The notes: a model not told the origin generated them from the letters alone. A stretch of 64,000 nucleotides of DNA from Crocinitomicaceae bacterium (GCA_021325675.1 JAJTCM010000001.1:682001-746000), one strand, 5' to 3'; counted from the stretch's first letter, positions 24,611 through 33,359 are shown. Numbers and translations are program-made.

Positions 24611-24648
24611 AAGGCACATGGTTTTGCAGCTGTGTGCCTTTTTTGTTT
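24611..24648 (+). terminator. Intrinsic terminator after M13 peptidase
   Basis: AAGGCACA (24611-24618) pairs with TGTGCCTT (24633-24640) across a 14-nt loop, followed by TTTTGTTT. The rest of the 24567-24875 gap holds only the receptor promoter region (TATTTTCG at 24849). Confidence 0.85.
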
Positions 24649-24875
24649 GGATCGCAGAGGACGCCATGTCGTATCAGGGAGTCAAAGCTGGTTTATCAGC
24701 TCAACTAAAACTTGGTAAACCCTGCGTAAACTTCGCTTTCCCGGCGATCCGGCTTAACCTTACTTTCCCCCGGGGAACACTTTAATCAATGAAAGACAGC
24801 TTTTAATATATCGGGTTCCTGAATTCTTTTTTATCCTAAAATTATTTGTATTTTCGGCCCGATAAACTTATACGT

Positions 24876-27218
24876 ATGAAAATTTGCCTTACTTTAATCA
24901 TAACATTCTTTTTAACGGCTACTGCAACTATTTACGGACAATCCGCTACAGTAAGGGGTTTTATTTATGACCAATCCAACGGTGAGCCGGTACTGTTTCA
25001 AAAAGTAAAGCTAACGAGCTCACTCGGAACTATTTACGGGGCTATTTCGGATGTGAACGGTTTCTTCTCCATCCCGAAGCTGAACACCGGGGAATATGAC
25101 CTGCGGGTTGAAAGCTCCGGTTTTGATACGATCGCCCAAACGATAACCATCAAAAAGGCAACGGAAATCATTGATTTGAAGATCGAGCTGGTTAAAAGCC
25201 TCGTGACTGACCTTGAAGAGGTGAATATTACCGCTGAAACGAAGCGTAAAAAGACAGAAGTTGCCATATCGCAAATCAAACTGGATAAAAAAGGAATTGA
25301 GCGGATCCCGAGTGTGGGCGCAGAAAATGACGTTGTGGGCGCCTTCAGTGTGACCCCGGGCGTTGTAACTACCGGCGACCAGGGCGGACAGCTTTATGTG
25401 CGCGGCGGAACACCAATCCAGAATAAGATCTTACTGGACGGAATGACGATTTATACCCCTTTCCACTCCATCGGTTTCTTCTCTATTTTTGAAACGGAGC
25501 TGATCAAAAACGTTGACATTTATACGGGAGGATTTGACTCTAAATACGGGGGACGTATCTCATCGGTTATGGACATCACTTACCGCGACGGTAATAAAAA
25601 GGAATTGGGCGGAAAGGTTTCCGTAAGCCCGTTCCTGGCGAAATTAGTGCTCGAAGGGCCAATCGTCCCGGGCAAAAACGGCAAATCTGCCAACAACTCT
25701 TTTATCTTTTCGGCCAAGCATTCCCTGCTGGACTACACTTCGAAGGACCTGTACCCGCGGGTGAACAACGGCGAGGGGCTTCCTTTTAAATTTACAGATT
25801 TGTACGGTAAAATCACCCTGAGCTCTGACGGCGGCTCTAAATTCAGCTTTTTCGGATTTAACAACTCGGACCGCGTTGATTATACGAACCTGGCCGAGCT
25901 TGGCTGGCAGCAATCGGGCGGGGGAATGAATTTCGTATTGATCCCTTCCGGCTCACCGGTATTTATCCGCGGGCACCTCAATGCTTCCCGTTATTCCCTG
26001 AGCTTCCTGGAGCAGGACCTCCCGGAACGCAGCAGCTCCATCGGCGGCGCTGAGCTTGGCTTTGACTTCACGTATTTCCAGAAAAACGAGGGGCAGTTTG
26101 ATATCGGTGTTGCGATCAACGGCTTCAATACCAAGTACCTGACCTACAACGAAGCAGCGCGCAAGATCGAGGACGAAAACTTTAACTTCGAGTTTAACAC
26201 GTACCTGAATTATAAAATTATCCGCGGACGTTTCGTGATCCAGCCGGGAATCCGTTTGCAGACTTACCTTTCGCAGGCAGTTGTTTCCCCTGAGCCACGT
26301 CTCGGTGTGAAATACAATGCTACGGAAAACCTCCGCTTCAAAGTATCCGGCGGGCGCTATTCGCAAAACTTCACTTCTGCTTCTTCGGACAAGGACATCG
26401 TGAACCTTTTTAACGGGCTCCTCTCCGCCCCTACCAACTTCCAATCGGAGTTTGTGAGTGAAAGCGGCAAAGTTTCCCAGGTAAAAAATGCGCTCCAATT
26501 TGCATGGCACGCGATTTTCGGCCTTGAATACGACCTGGGCAAGTACTGGAGCCTAAACCTCGAAGGATACCTGAAATACTTCGATCAGCTGAGCAACATC
26601 AACCAAAACAAAATCTACGAGGATGTGGCGACTTTCGCGAACATCGATGACGTTTACAAAAAGGATTTTATTATTGAAAGCGGAAAATCCTACGGGGTTG
26701 ACGCCCTGCTGAAATATTCCAGGGAGCGCTGGTTCTTCTGGGGAGTTTATTCTTACGGCTATTCTTACCGCTGGGACGGCTTTGAGCGCTATTTCCCGGT
26801 GTTTGACCGCCGCCACAACGTTAACCTCGTTGGTACGTACCTTTTCGGCAAGAAAAAGAACCTGGAACTGAGCACGCGCTGGAACCTCGGCTCGGGACTT
26901 CCTTACACACCAACTGCAGGCGGCTACCAGACGGAGAACTTCAGCGGCGGGATCGCTACGGACTATACGACGAGCAACAGCAACAACGTTACGCTTGTTT
27001 ACGGCGAGTTTAATTCCCAGCGCCTGCCTTACTATCACCGCCTTGATATTACCGTGAAGAAGAACATGCAGTTTAAAAACAAAAGCAACCTGGAAATCAT
27101 TGCAAGCGTTACAAACGTGTATAACCGCCGGAATATTTTCTACAAAAACAGGATCACGAACGAGGAGGTTTACCAGTTCCCGATGCTGCCAAGCTTGGGT
27201 GTGAATTATAAATTTTAA
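24876..27218 (+). CDS. TonB-dependent receptor with carboxypeptidase-regulatory domain
   Basis: 780 residues from the ATG at 24876 (an upstream in-frame TTG at 24846 lies in the promoter and is unlikely). Signal peptide (MKICLTLIITFFLTATATIYG), CarboxypepD_reg-like domain (about 22-105: ATVRGFIYDQSNGEPVLFQ), plug domain with VVGAFSVTPGVVTTGD and QLYVRGGTPIQNKILLDGM, then a beta-barrel ending in an aromatic strand (PSLGVNYKF). There is no SusD partner next to it, so it is more likely a metal/siderophore or unassigned substrate importer than a glycan system. Confidence 0.95.
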   Translation: MKICLTLIITFFLTATATIYGQSATVRGFIYDQSNGEPVLFQKVKLTSSLGTIYGAISDVNGFFSIPKLNTGEYDLRVESSGFDTIAQTITIKKATEIIDLKIELVKSLVTDLEEVNITAETKRKKTEVAISQIKLDKKGIERIPSVGAENDVVGAFSVTPGVVTTGDQGGQLYVRGGTPIQNKILLDGMTIYTPFHSIGFFSIFETELIKNVDIYTGGFDSKYGGRISSVMDITYRDGNKKELGGKVSVSPFLAKLVLEGPIVPGKNGKSANNSFIFSAKHSLLDYTSKDLYPRVNNGEGLPFKFTDLYGKITLSSDGGSKFSFFGFNNSDRVDYTNLAELGWQQSGGGMNFVLIPSGSPVFIRGHLNASRYSLSFLEQDLPERSSSIGGAELGFDFTYFQKNEGQFDIGVAINGFNTKYLTYNEAARKIEDENFNFEFNTYLNYKIIRGRFVIQPGIRLQTYLSQAVVSPEPRLGVKYNATENLRFKVSGGRYSQNFTSASSDKDIVNLFNGLLSAPTNFQSEFVSESGKVSQVKNALQFAWHAIFGLEYDLGKYWSLNLEGYLKYFDQLSNINQNKIYEDVATFANIDDVYKKDFIIESGKSYGVDALLKYSRERWFFWGVYSYGYSYRWDGFERYFPVFDRRHNVNLVGTYLFGKKKNLELSTRWNLGSGLPYTPTAGGYQTENFSGGIATDYTTSNSNNVTLVYGEFNSQRLPYYHRLDITVKKNMQFKNKSNLEIIASVTNVYNRRNIFYKNRITNEEVYQFPMLPSLGVNYKF

Positions 27219-27301
27219 AAAAAAATCAAGCAAGCTGAGCTTAAAAATCAGCCGGTTAGAGCAAGGGTGAAAAATAATTTGAGAAAAACTCAAAAAATCC
27301 C

Positions 27302-27331
27302 TTGCCGAATTGAAAAAAGTACATATATTTG
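27302..27331 (+). promoter_or_regulatory. Promoter of tRNA-Lys
   Basis: TTG at 27302-27304 and TATATTTG at 27324-27331, offset 22 nt; transcription would start near GCACCCG, about 90 nt before the tRNA. Confidence 0.75.
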
Positions 27332-27426
27332 CACCCGCAATCACGTTAGTGAAAGCGATTTGAAATACGAAACATCAACAAGTTTAGGGAGTGAACATCC
27401 TCCGTCAAAGACTTCAGATGTTGAAA

Positions 27427-27499
27427 GATTCCGTAGCTCAGCTGGTAGAGCAATACACTTTTAATGTATGGGTCCTGGGTTCGAATCCCAGCGGGATCA
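27427..27499 (+). tRNA. tRNA-Lys (anticodon UUU)
   Basis: Seven-base-pair acceptor stem GATTCCG / CGGGATC (one G-U), D-arm AGCTCAGCTGGTAGAGCA, anticodon stem ATACA / TGTAT with loop CTTTTAA (anticodon TTT), T-arm CTGGGTTCGAATCCCAG. 73 nt including the discriminator A; CCA is not encoded. Confidence 0.97.
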
Positions 27500-27635
27500 C
27501 TTCTAAAAGCATCAATCGAAAGGTTGGTGCTTTTTTTGTTTTATGCGTTCGCTTGTTTATATCCTGTACTGTTAAAGCACTCCTTTCTATTCAAAAAAAT
27601 CCCCTGATTATCATTTCTATTTAACAATATACTTA

Positions 27636-27690
27636 TATGCATTCAATACGCTTTAAGTATGCTTCAACTATGCTTGAAATATGCTTGAAC
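27636..27690. repeat. Five 11-bp tandem repeats
   Basis: Units: TATGCATTCAA, TACGCTTTAAG, TATGCTTCAAC, TATGCTTGAAA, TATGCTTGAAC, in register with no spacers. The 11-bp period puts each unit on nearly the same DNA face. Sited between tRNA-Lys and the pterin dehydratase gene (150 bp upstream of its start). Confidence 0.8.
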
Positions 27691-27841
27691 TATACAGGCC
27701 TGTGAAATCAAAACAACCCACCGAATGGTTTCTTCGCTTAACCCGGGATAAGAACTAAGATCCTGGGCACTCAGACTGGTGTTTTGTTTCCTGAATTTCG
27801 TATATTTGAATTCATACAAACCTTTGCTAATACCTTTAATT

Positions 27842-28072
27842 ATGTGGACAGAAACAGATAACACCTTGCACCGCTCCTTTGAATTCAAAGATTTTCCGGA
27901 TGCTTTTGCCTTTATGACCCGTGTGGCTTTCGTGGCTGAAAAATTAAACCACCACCCTACCTGGAAGAATGAATATAATAAAGTGGAGATCTGGCTGTGC
28001 ACACATAGCGCCAACCATACGGTAACTGAAAAAGACCGGGATCTGGCGCGGAAGATTGATGAGATCGTTTAG
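27842..28072 (+). CDS. Pterin-4a-carbinolamine dehydratase
   Basis: 76 residues from the ATG at 27842 (an open frame extends to 27779 but lacks family-like sequence). The catalytic motif EKLNHHPTWKNEYNKVEIWL with H37, H38 and the later H55 (CTHS) is intact. It regenerates quinonoid dihydropterin from 4a-hydroxytetrahydrobiopterin after aromatic amino-acid hydroxylation, and the fold also serves as a dimerisation cofactor. No hydroxylase gene lies in this window. Slightly shorter at the N-terminus than typical (about 95). Confidence 0.93.
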   Translation: MWTETDNTLHRSFEFKDFPDAFAFMTRVAFVAEKLNHHPTWKNEYNKVEIWLCTHSANHTVTEKDRDLARKIDEIV

Positions 28073-28077
28073 TTTCG

Positions 28078-28149
28078 CCCCCTAAAAAACAAGGGGGAAA
28101 AATCACGTATTTATACGCTTGTGTGTGAATTGCAGACGCAATATCTTAG
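28078..28149 (+). promoter_or_regulatory. Composite promoter: CCCCCT/AGGGGG hairpin, GTATTTATAC element, -33/-7 boxes
   Basis: Inverted repeat CCCCCT (28078-28083) / AGGGGG (28092-28097); GTATTTATAC at 28107-28116; TTG at 28119-28121; TATCTTAG at 28142-28149. The element is separated from the -33 TTG by only GC, and the -33 to -7 offset is 23 nt. The same layout (element, GC, TTG, 23 nt, TAnnTTAG) occurs at 29861-29903. Confidence 0.72.
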
Positions 28150-28171
28150 CACAATATAATTCACTGAAAAT

Positions 28172-28741
28172 ATGATCCCTGCAATTACCCCTCCTACGGA
28201 CAATCTCTATAAGTTCCTTTCTTTATTTGGATTGACGATTTTTTTATTTGCAATTTATAACCTTGGCGCTGTTTATGACCGATCAGCAGAAAGTCAAATG
28301 AAAATCGAAGATATTAAAGTTGACGTCCAGAAAGCTATGTACCGTCATGATAAAATGATTAAGTTAAATATTGCAGTCAATGCCAATATAACCCAATTCA
28401 AGCCGGCAAAAATCAAAATGTTGGATGAAAATTTGCAGAAAATCAAACAGACTGTTATTAATTCTGACTTGAGACCAATTGTTAAGATTGAGCTTTATGG
28501 AGAGATAAGCAAGCAAAAAGTTGAATTAGATAGCATGATCTTTAAGCTTAAAGCCTGTATCGGATTTACAATTTTAGGCGCCCTGATTATGATTTTTGGT
28601 TTTTGGCGCTGGCACAAGCGTGAACAAACTTTGCGGGACCAAATGCTTGAAATGGAACATGAACAGAAAAAACGGGAGCAGCAAGATGGAGAGAAGCGGT
28701 CCCGAAGAATAATACCAAGGAGAATAGTTGAAGAGAATTAA
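28172..28741 (+). CDS. Two-helix membrane protein with coiled coil, unknown
   Basis: 189 residues: membrane helix about 13-33, a 90-residue segment rich in Lys/Ile/Asn predicted helical (AESQMKIEDIKVDVQKAMYR), a second membrane helix about 126-146 (GFTILGALIMIFGFWRW), and a charged C-terminal coiled coil (EHEQKKREQQDGEKRSRR). Probable topology: periplasmic loop between the helices with a cytosolic tail. No family recognised. Preceded by a composite GTATTTATAC promoter and followed by the TIR gene 111 bp later. Confidence 0.75.
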   Translation: MIPAITPPTDNLYKFLSLFGLTIFLFAIYNLGAVYDRSAESQMKIEDIKVDVQKAMYRHDKMIKLNIAVNANITQFKPAKIKMLDENLQKIKQTVINSDLRPIVKIELYGEISKQKVELDSMIFKLKACIGFTILGALIMIFGFWRWHKREQTLRDQMLEMEHEQKKREQQDGEKRSRRIIPRRIVEEN

Positions 28742-28852
28742 TTATTAAATCGCTAAATAATAAAGTCAATTATTTGGCCACTATTTTTTTTAGAAATGTC
28801 TATTATTATCTATCTTTAATTCTACTTTTTAACTTCACATCATTACTCAGAT

Positions 28853-29827
28853 ATGAAAGAAAATAAATATGATTTTTTCATCAGTCACGCCTCAGAAGAT
28901 AAAAACAGCTTTGTAAGGCCTTTAGTTGAAGCTCTCACGGAAAAAGGTTATAGAGTCTGGTATGACGAATCTTCACTCAAAATAGGTGATTCATTAATCC
29001 AAAATATTTCTAATGGAATTAAAAACTCATTGTATGGTATTATTGTTTTAAGCGAGAATTTTTTTGAAAAAACCTGGACAAAAAAAGAATTAGAAGCTCT
29101 CATTAGTAAAGAAATTATTACTGATGACAATTTAATTCTGCCCATTTGGCTTAATATAGATGTTAAAACTGTCTATGAATTCTCACCTTTATTAGTAGAT
29201 AAAATAGCCATTCAGGTTAATGCTAATCAAGTTGAAAAAGCCGTTATAGAAATTGAAAAGAAAGCAAAGCTCCAAATAACAACCAAAGAGAAAATTCGTG
29301 AAAAAATTAATTTAATCTGTACTCAAGGACCTGATCGGAGGATAAAATATGCTTACGACCTTGAAACAAGAATCAGAAATATTTTCCTTTTCCAGGAAGA
29401 ATTCTATAATATTTATACATCTGAAGAACTTTTTTCTAAAGATGAGGATTGGGATCAAATGCTTGTTGATCAAAAAGGCAAGGAGCTCCAGTTTGATTAT
29501 GACCTTCCAAATGGTGTTTGGTTGTGTGAAGAGCCATTTCCCTGGAGTGATATATTTAAAGCTATAAAGCTGGCAAAAAAATGGGTTAACAGAGATTTGA
29601 ATTACTATGAATGTCAGGAGCTTCATTTTTTATTGGACGAGGTATTGGATACCGATGTTTATTATACACTTTATGGCTTTCCACATTCTTCAATGAAGCA
29701 TGAATCAGCTAGGGAAGAAGCTATTAAGGGAATATTTGAAGTAGGCATTGGTAAGCCTTCTAGGAAGAAAAGAAAAATAGATGTAGAAAAAGTTTATGAA
29801 ACTACTTTTTTAAAGTACTATACCTAG
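28853..29827 (+). CDS. TIR-domain protein
   Basis: 324 residues. The TIR domain (about 5-130) starts YDFFISHASEDKNSF (6-20), has the BB-loop region VWYDESSLKIGDSL, and the conserved Glu of NAD-hydrolysing TIRs in WTKKELEAL (Glu79). Residues about 140-324 have no recognised domain. Bacterial TIR proteins are often NADases in anti-phage systems; a stand-alone one needs its own sensing domain, which the C-terminal part might be. The gene is visibly more A/T-rich than its neighbours, which suggests acquisition. Cytosolic, no membrane helix. Confidence 0.88.
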   Translation: MKENKYDFFISHASEDKNSFVRPLVEALTEKGYRVWYDESSLKIGDSLIQNISNGIKNSLYGIIVLSENFFEKTWTKKELEALISKEIITDDNLILPIWLNIDVKTVYEFSPLLVDKIAIQVNANQVEKAVIEIEKKAKLQITTKEKIREKINLICTQGPDRRIKYAYDLETRIRNIFLFQEEFYNIYTSEELFSKDEDWDQMLVDQKGKELQFDYDLPNGVWLCEEPFPWSDIFKAIKLAKKWVNRDLNYYECQELHFLLDEVLDTDVYYTLYGFPHSSMKHESAREEAIKGIFEVGIGKPSRKKRKIDVEKVYETTFLKYYT

Positions 29828-29860
29828 GCAAAATATATTTTTTACTTACTTTAAAATCAC

Positions 29861-29903
29861 GTATTTATACGCTTGTTTTTCTGCTTCAGTCCTTCTACTT
29901 TAG
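29861..29903 (+). promoter_or_regulatory. GTATTTATAC element with -33/-7 promoter
   Basis: GTATTTATAC at 29861-29870, TTG at 29873-29875, TACTTTAG at 29896-29903 (offset 23 nt). It drives the beta-helix gene at 29952. Confidence 0.72.
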
Positions 29904-29951
29904 CCTTCCCTCTTAACGGGGATTTTTACTAATCAATAAATATTACTTCAA

Positions 29952-31439
29952 ATGATGACAGAAACAACATCAGGCAGTGTCCTGGAGAAAATTTCCTCCC
30001 TGGACTTTTTCAAAACGTTAAACATGGAGGCGCTGATCCGCCGCTACGAACTTTCGGCCCAGCTCCGGATTGCGGCTGCCACTCCCCCGGCGGCTACACC
30101 GCCGCAGCCACAAGTTGGCCCGGTGATCAGCAGTATCCCGGCGGAAGGGATCGTGATCAACACGCCGGGCAGTTATGAATTTGCCAACGATATCACCTGG
30201 GCGCCGACCAGTCCCGGAGCTGCCATCTCGATCCAGGCAGACAATGTAACGCTTGACCTTAAAGGCTTTACCCTGCAGGCGAATAACCTGGACGTTTATC
30301 AGCAATTCAAGGGGATTGAGCTGCTGAACGGTACTACCAACACGGTACAGAACGGAACCATCAGCGGCATGACGTATTATGGCCTGCACGCCGATTCGAT
30401 CAACACGCTTCAGATCAGCGGACTGACAGTTACCAACATGAGTTACAGCGATATCCAGACAGCTGCAGCAACGCCTTGCGGTATTTTGGTTGACAAAACC
30501 GAGGGGTTCACCATCACCGGCTGCCAAGTCAGCAACATGAATGTACTTTCTGCTTCCTGCGCCGGGATCCAGGCGCTGGAGTCGGTGAACGGAACACTGA
30601 GCGGATGCGCCATCAGTAATTTACAAAACCAGGACGGGGCGGTTCAAGGCTACAGCTACCTGCTCAGCGCGGGAGTCCAGACTACGAATTGCACCGCTTC
30701 CGCTTTTCAATCATTCTACAAGGGCCTGACGAAAACAACCGGCCATACGGTTTTGGGCTTTATCCCCATCTTCTGCGTCGACCTGATTTTTGACAGCTGC
30801 AGCTCAACGACAATGACGGGCTGCTGTGACGACTGCCACGGCATGTCTGTGTTTTTGAATGCCTACGTTTCGGTGACCAACTTTACGGCAACCGGTGTAA
30901 CGGATGGTGTAACACCGAGAAATACGGGCGCCAAAGCAACCGGGCTGGAAGTTTACGGCTGCAACATCACCATCACGAACTGCTCCGTGGAAAACATCAT
31001 GGCTATTGTGCCGCAAGACCTGCAAAGCGCCGGTTTCAGCGCATGGGGACAAACGATCACCTTCGACGGATGTACCGCAACAAACGTTCAGGTTGTTGAT
31101 GCCCAGCGCAATCCCGACACAAAGCTTGGATATGGCACCGGTTTCGGTTGGGCGCCTGACCCACGGCCTGAATTCAGCGGGCAGGCAGCAGACCAGGTAA
31201 CATACAACAACTGCACTTCCAACAACTGCCAGCTTGGCTTCGACACCTGGTACCATACGAATTCAACGTGGACGGGGATCACAACACCGGGCTGCCCGAT
31301 TTCCATCCTGGTACAGCCGGATGGAACACAGCGTACTTTATCGATGGATAAATGCTCCGAATCCCCAAGCGGACAGGAAATGAGTGTCACGCTCAGCAAT
31401 ATTGCTGCCAATAACACCTATCCTTCCCGGGAAAATTAA
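29952..31439 (+). CDS. Right-handed parallel beta-helix protein
   Basis: 495 residues. The N-terminus (about 1-45) is helical and has no signal peptide (MMTETTSGSVLEKISSLDFF); a proline/alanine linker follows, then from about 60 repeated short strands with the pectate-lyase-like rhythm (DNVTLDLKGFTLQANNL; NTVQNGTISGM; LQISGLTVTNMS). Many repeats carry Cys and Asn ladders. Such helices bind or cleave polysaccharides or form surface needles. Without an export signal it would stay cytosolic or use a non-Sec route. Driven by a GTATTTATAC promoter; terminator at 31455. Confidence 0.8.
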   Translation: MMTETTSGSVLEKISSLDFFKTLNMEALIRRYELSAQLRIAAATPPAATPPQPQVGPVISSIPAEGIVINTPGSYEFANDITWAPTSPGAAISIQADNVTLDLKGFTLQANNLDVYQQFKGIELLNGTTNTVQNGTISGMTYYGLHADSINTLQISGLTVTNMSYSDIQTAAATPCGILVDKTEGFTITGCQVSNMNVLSASCAGIQALESVNGTLSGCAISNLQNQDGAVQGYSYLLSAGVQTTNCTASAFQSFYKGLTKTTGHTVLGFIPIFCVDLIFDSCSSTTMTGCCDDCHGMSVFLNAYVSVTNFTATGVTDGVTPRNTGAKATGLEVYGCNITITNCSVENIMAIVPQDLQSAGFSAWGQTITFDGCTATNVQVVDAQRNPDTKLGYGTGFGWAPDPRPEFSGQAADQVTYNNCTSNNCQLGFDTWYHTNSTWTGITTPGCPISILVQPDGTQRTLSMDKCSESPSGQEMSVTLSNIAANNTYPSREN

Positions 31440-31454
31440 TTCTTAACAATATAT

Positions 31455-31492
31455 TCCGGGGGAAGGGTGAGCCAGCCTTTTCCCCGGATTTT
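31455..31492 (+). terminator. Terminator after beta-helix gene
   Basis: TCCGGGG (31455-31461) pairs with CCCCGGA (31482-31488), extended by GAAGG/CCTTT with a small bulge, then TTTT. Confidence 0.65.
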
Positions 31493-31499
31493 CCCACTA

Positions 31500-31560
31500 T
31501 CATTCATCAAACAAATCATGCACATAGCGACTGCTGTATGTGCTCAAGCCTTTTTCTATC
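31500..31560 (-). pseudogene. 3' remnant of the KTSC-like gene at 33448
   Basis: About 50 bp nearly identical to the 3' end of the small gene at 33448-33669, including the stop codon (TCA at 31500-31502). It decodes to GLSTYSSRYVHDLFDE followed by stop, against GLSTYISRYVHDLFDE in the intact gene. The upstream part does not match. A truncated duplicate left beside the inserted repeat-protein gene. Confidence 0.8.
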
Positions 31561-31670
31561 CTATTTTCCAAAGAAGCTGATTTCCTCGCAAAAGCAGGTG
31601 AATTACTTTTTTTTGTACTTTCGTTTTTGCCAGGACATAGCCACTAAGTATTCCCAGACATAATATACAC

Positions 31671-33359
31671 ATGAAAGCTGCAATATTAACTACTATTTTA
31701 TTAGCACTGACCACTGTCTCACTCGCCCAAACATTTGAATGGGTGAAATCCTTTGGAGAAGCCTCTTATGAAGATTATGCCGAATCCATCAGCGTAGATT
31801 CGTCAGGCAGCGTGTATATAGCGGGATATTTTTCAGGAACCGTAGATTTTGACCCGGGAGCGGGCACTACTTACCTCACATCTTCGGGCAACCGTGATGT
31901 CTTTGTACAGAAAATGAATGCAGCCGGTAACCTGGTCTGGGTAAAATCCTTTGGAGGAAGCTTTGTTGACATGGCTTTTTCCATTTGCGCGGAAAGTCCA
32001 GGAAGTGTATATATTGCCGGGACATTTAGTGAAAGCGTTGATTTTGATCCCGGGACCGGAACTACTATCCTCACTTCAGCGGGCAGTTATGATATTTTTG
32101 TCCAGAAAATGGATAGCTCAGGAAATTTTATCTGGGCAAAATCCTTCGGAGGAACTTCTTTAGATAATCTCCGTTCCATGGATGTAGATTTATCAGGCAA
32201 TGTCTATACCACCGGATCTTTTAACGAAACCGTTGACTTTGATCCGGATGCAGGAACCAGCTATTTCACATCGGCTGGAAATGAAGATATTTTTGTACAT
32301 AAAATGGACCCTTCGGGAAATTTCATTTGGGCAAAATCCTTCGGAGGAAGCTCTGTAGATCAATCCTACTCTATCAGTACAGATAGTTCAGGAAATGTAT
32401 ATACCACCGGAAGTTTCAGGGAAAGCGGAGACTTTAACCCGGGCGCAGGAACCAATATACTCAGCTCGGTTCAAAACGACGACGTTTTTGTGCAGAAAAT
32501 GGACGCGTCAGGTGATTTTCTCTGGGCTAAATCTTTCGGAGGGCCTTCTTATGACGCAGCTAATTCAATTGCCACTGATGCCGCGGGGAATGTGTATTCT
32601 ACCGGCCATTTTAGCGGCACCATAGACTTTGACCCGGGAGCAGAAACCTCCACATTATCATCTGACGGCAGTATTGATGTCTTCATACATAAAATGGATG
32701 CCTGGGGGAATTTCCTGTGGGCAAAAACCTTTGGCGGGCCTTCTACCGATGCCGCTCACTCTATCGACACAGATGCTTCAGGAAATATCTATACTACAGG
32801 TTTTTTTTATGAAACCGCGGACTTTGATCCCGGAACAGGAACTGCACTACTTACATCTGTAGGGAATGAGGATGTTTTTGTACAAAAATCAGATCCTTCA
32901 GGCAACTTTCTTTGGGCAACATCCTTTGGGGGAAGCTCTTATGACCAAGCTACCTCTATCAGCATAGACACTTCAGGAAATATATATACCACAGGGAATT
33001 ATAATGAGACATCAGATTTTGATCCCGGAGCAGGAACGAGTTACCTGACATCTAACGGGCAAGCGGATATTTTTGTGCATAAAATGAATCCATTTTTTGT
33101 TGGTATAGACAAATCGGACCTTAAAGTTGAGACAACAATTTCCCCTAACCCCACGACCGGGACAGTCAATGTCCTATTTGAACAAGTACAGAACAATGTA
33201 GAATTTATATTGACTGATATTCAAGGGAGAGTAATTTTTAAAATATATTATGATGTGCTATTAAGCACAAACATTGAGCTGAACAGTGAAATCGGCACCT
33301 ACTTCTTAAACATTAGAACCCCGCAAAATCAAAGTACGATCAAACTTCTTAAAAAGTAA
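31671..33359 (+). CDS. Seven-repeat (SBBP-type) secreted protein with T9SS sorting domain
   Basis: 562 residues: signal peptide (MKAAILTTILLALTTVSLAQ), then seven ~65-residue repeats with the pattern W-A-K-S-F-G-G ... S-G-N-x-Y-x-T-G ... D-F-D-P-G-A-G-T ... D-x-F-V-x-K-M (SBBP/beta-propeller repeat). Seven repeats fit one seven-bladed propeller. The C-terminal ~80 residues (ISPNPTTGTVNVLF ... KLLKK) are a type A T9SS sorting domain, so the protein is exported to the surface or released. DNA-level repeats of 195 bp make the gene prone to recombination. Ligand unknown. Confidence 0.9.
   Translation: MKAAILTTILLALTTVSLAQTFEWVKSFGEASYEDYAESISVDSSGSVYIAGYFSGTVDFDPGAGTTYLTSSGNRDVFVQKMNAAGNLVWVKSFGGSFVDMAFSICAESPGSVYIAGTFSESVDFDPGTGTTILTSAGSYDIFVQKMDSSGNFIWAKSFGGTSLDNLRSMDVDLSGNVYTTGSFNETVDFDPDAGTSYFTSAGNEDIFVHKMDPSGNFIWAKSFGGSSVDQSYSISTDSSGNVYTTGSFRESGDFNPGAGTNILSSVQNDDVFVQKMDASGDFLWAKSFGGPSYDAANSIATDAAGNVYSTGHFSGTIDFDPGAETSTLSSDGSIDVFIHKMDAWGNFLWAKTFGGPSTDAAHSIDTDASGNIYTTGFFYETADFDPGTGTALLTSVGNEDVFVQKSDPSGNFLWATSFGGSSYDQATSISIDTSGNIYTTGNYNETSDFDPGAGTSYLTSNGQADIFVHKMNPFFVGIDKSDLKVETTISPNPTTGTVNVLFEQVQNNVEFILTDIQGRVIFKIYYDVLLSTNIELNSEIGTYFLNIRTPQNQSTIKLLKK

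Noticed and set aside
28853-31439. TIR and beta-helix region considered as a prophage or integrated element
   Set aside because: No integrase, transposase, phage structural gene or flanking direct repeat was seen; the tRNA-Lys at 27427 has no duplicated 3' end downstream that I could find.
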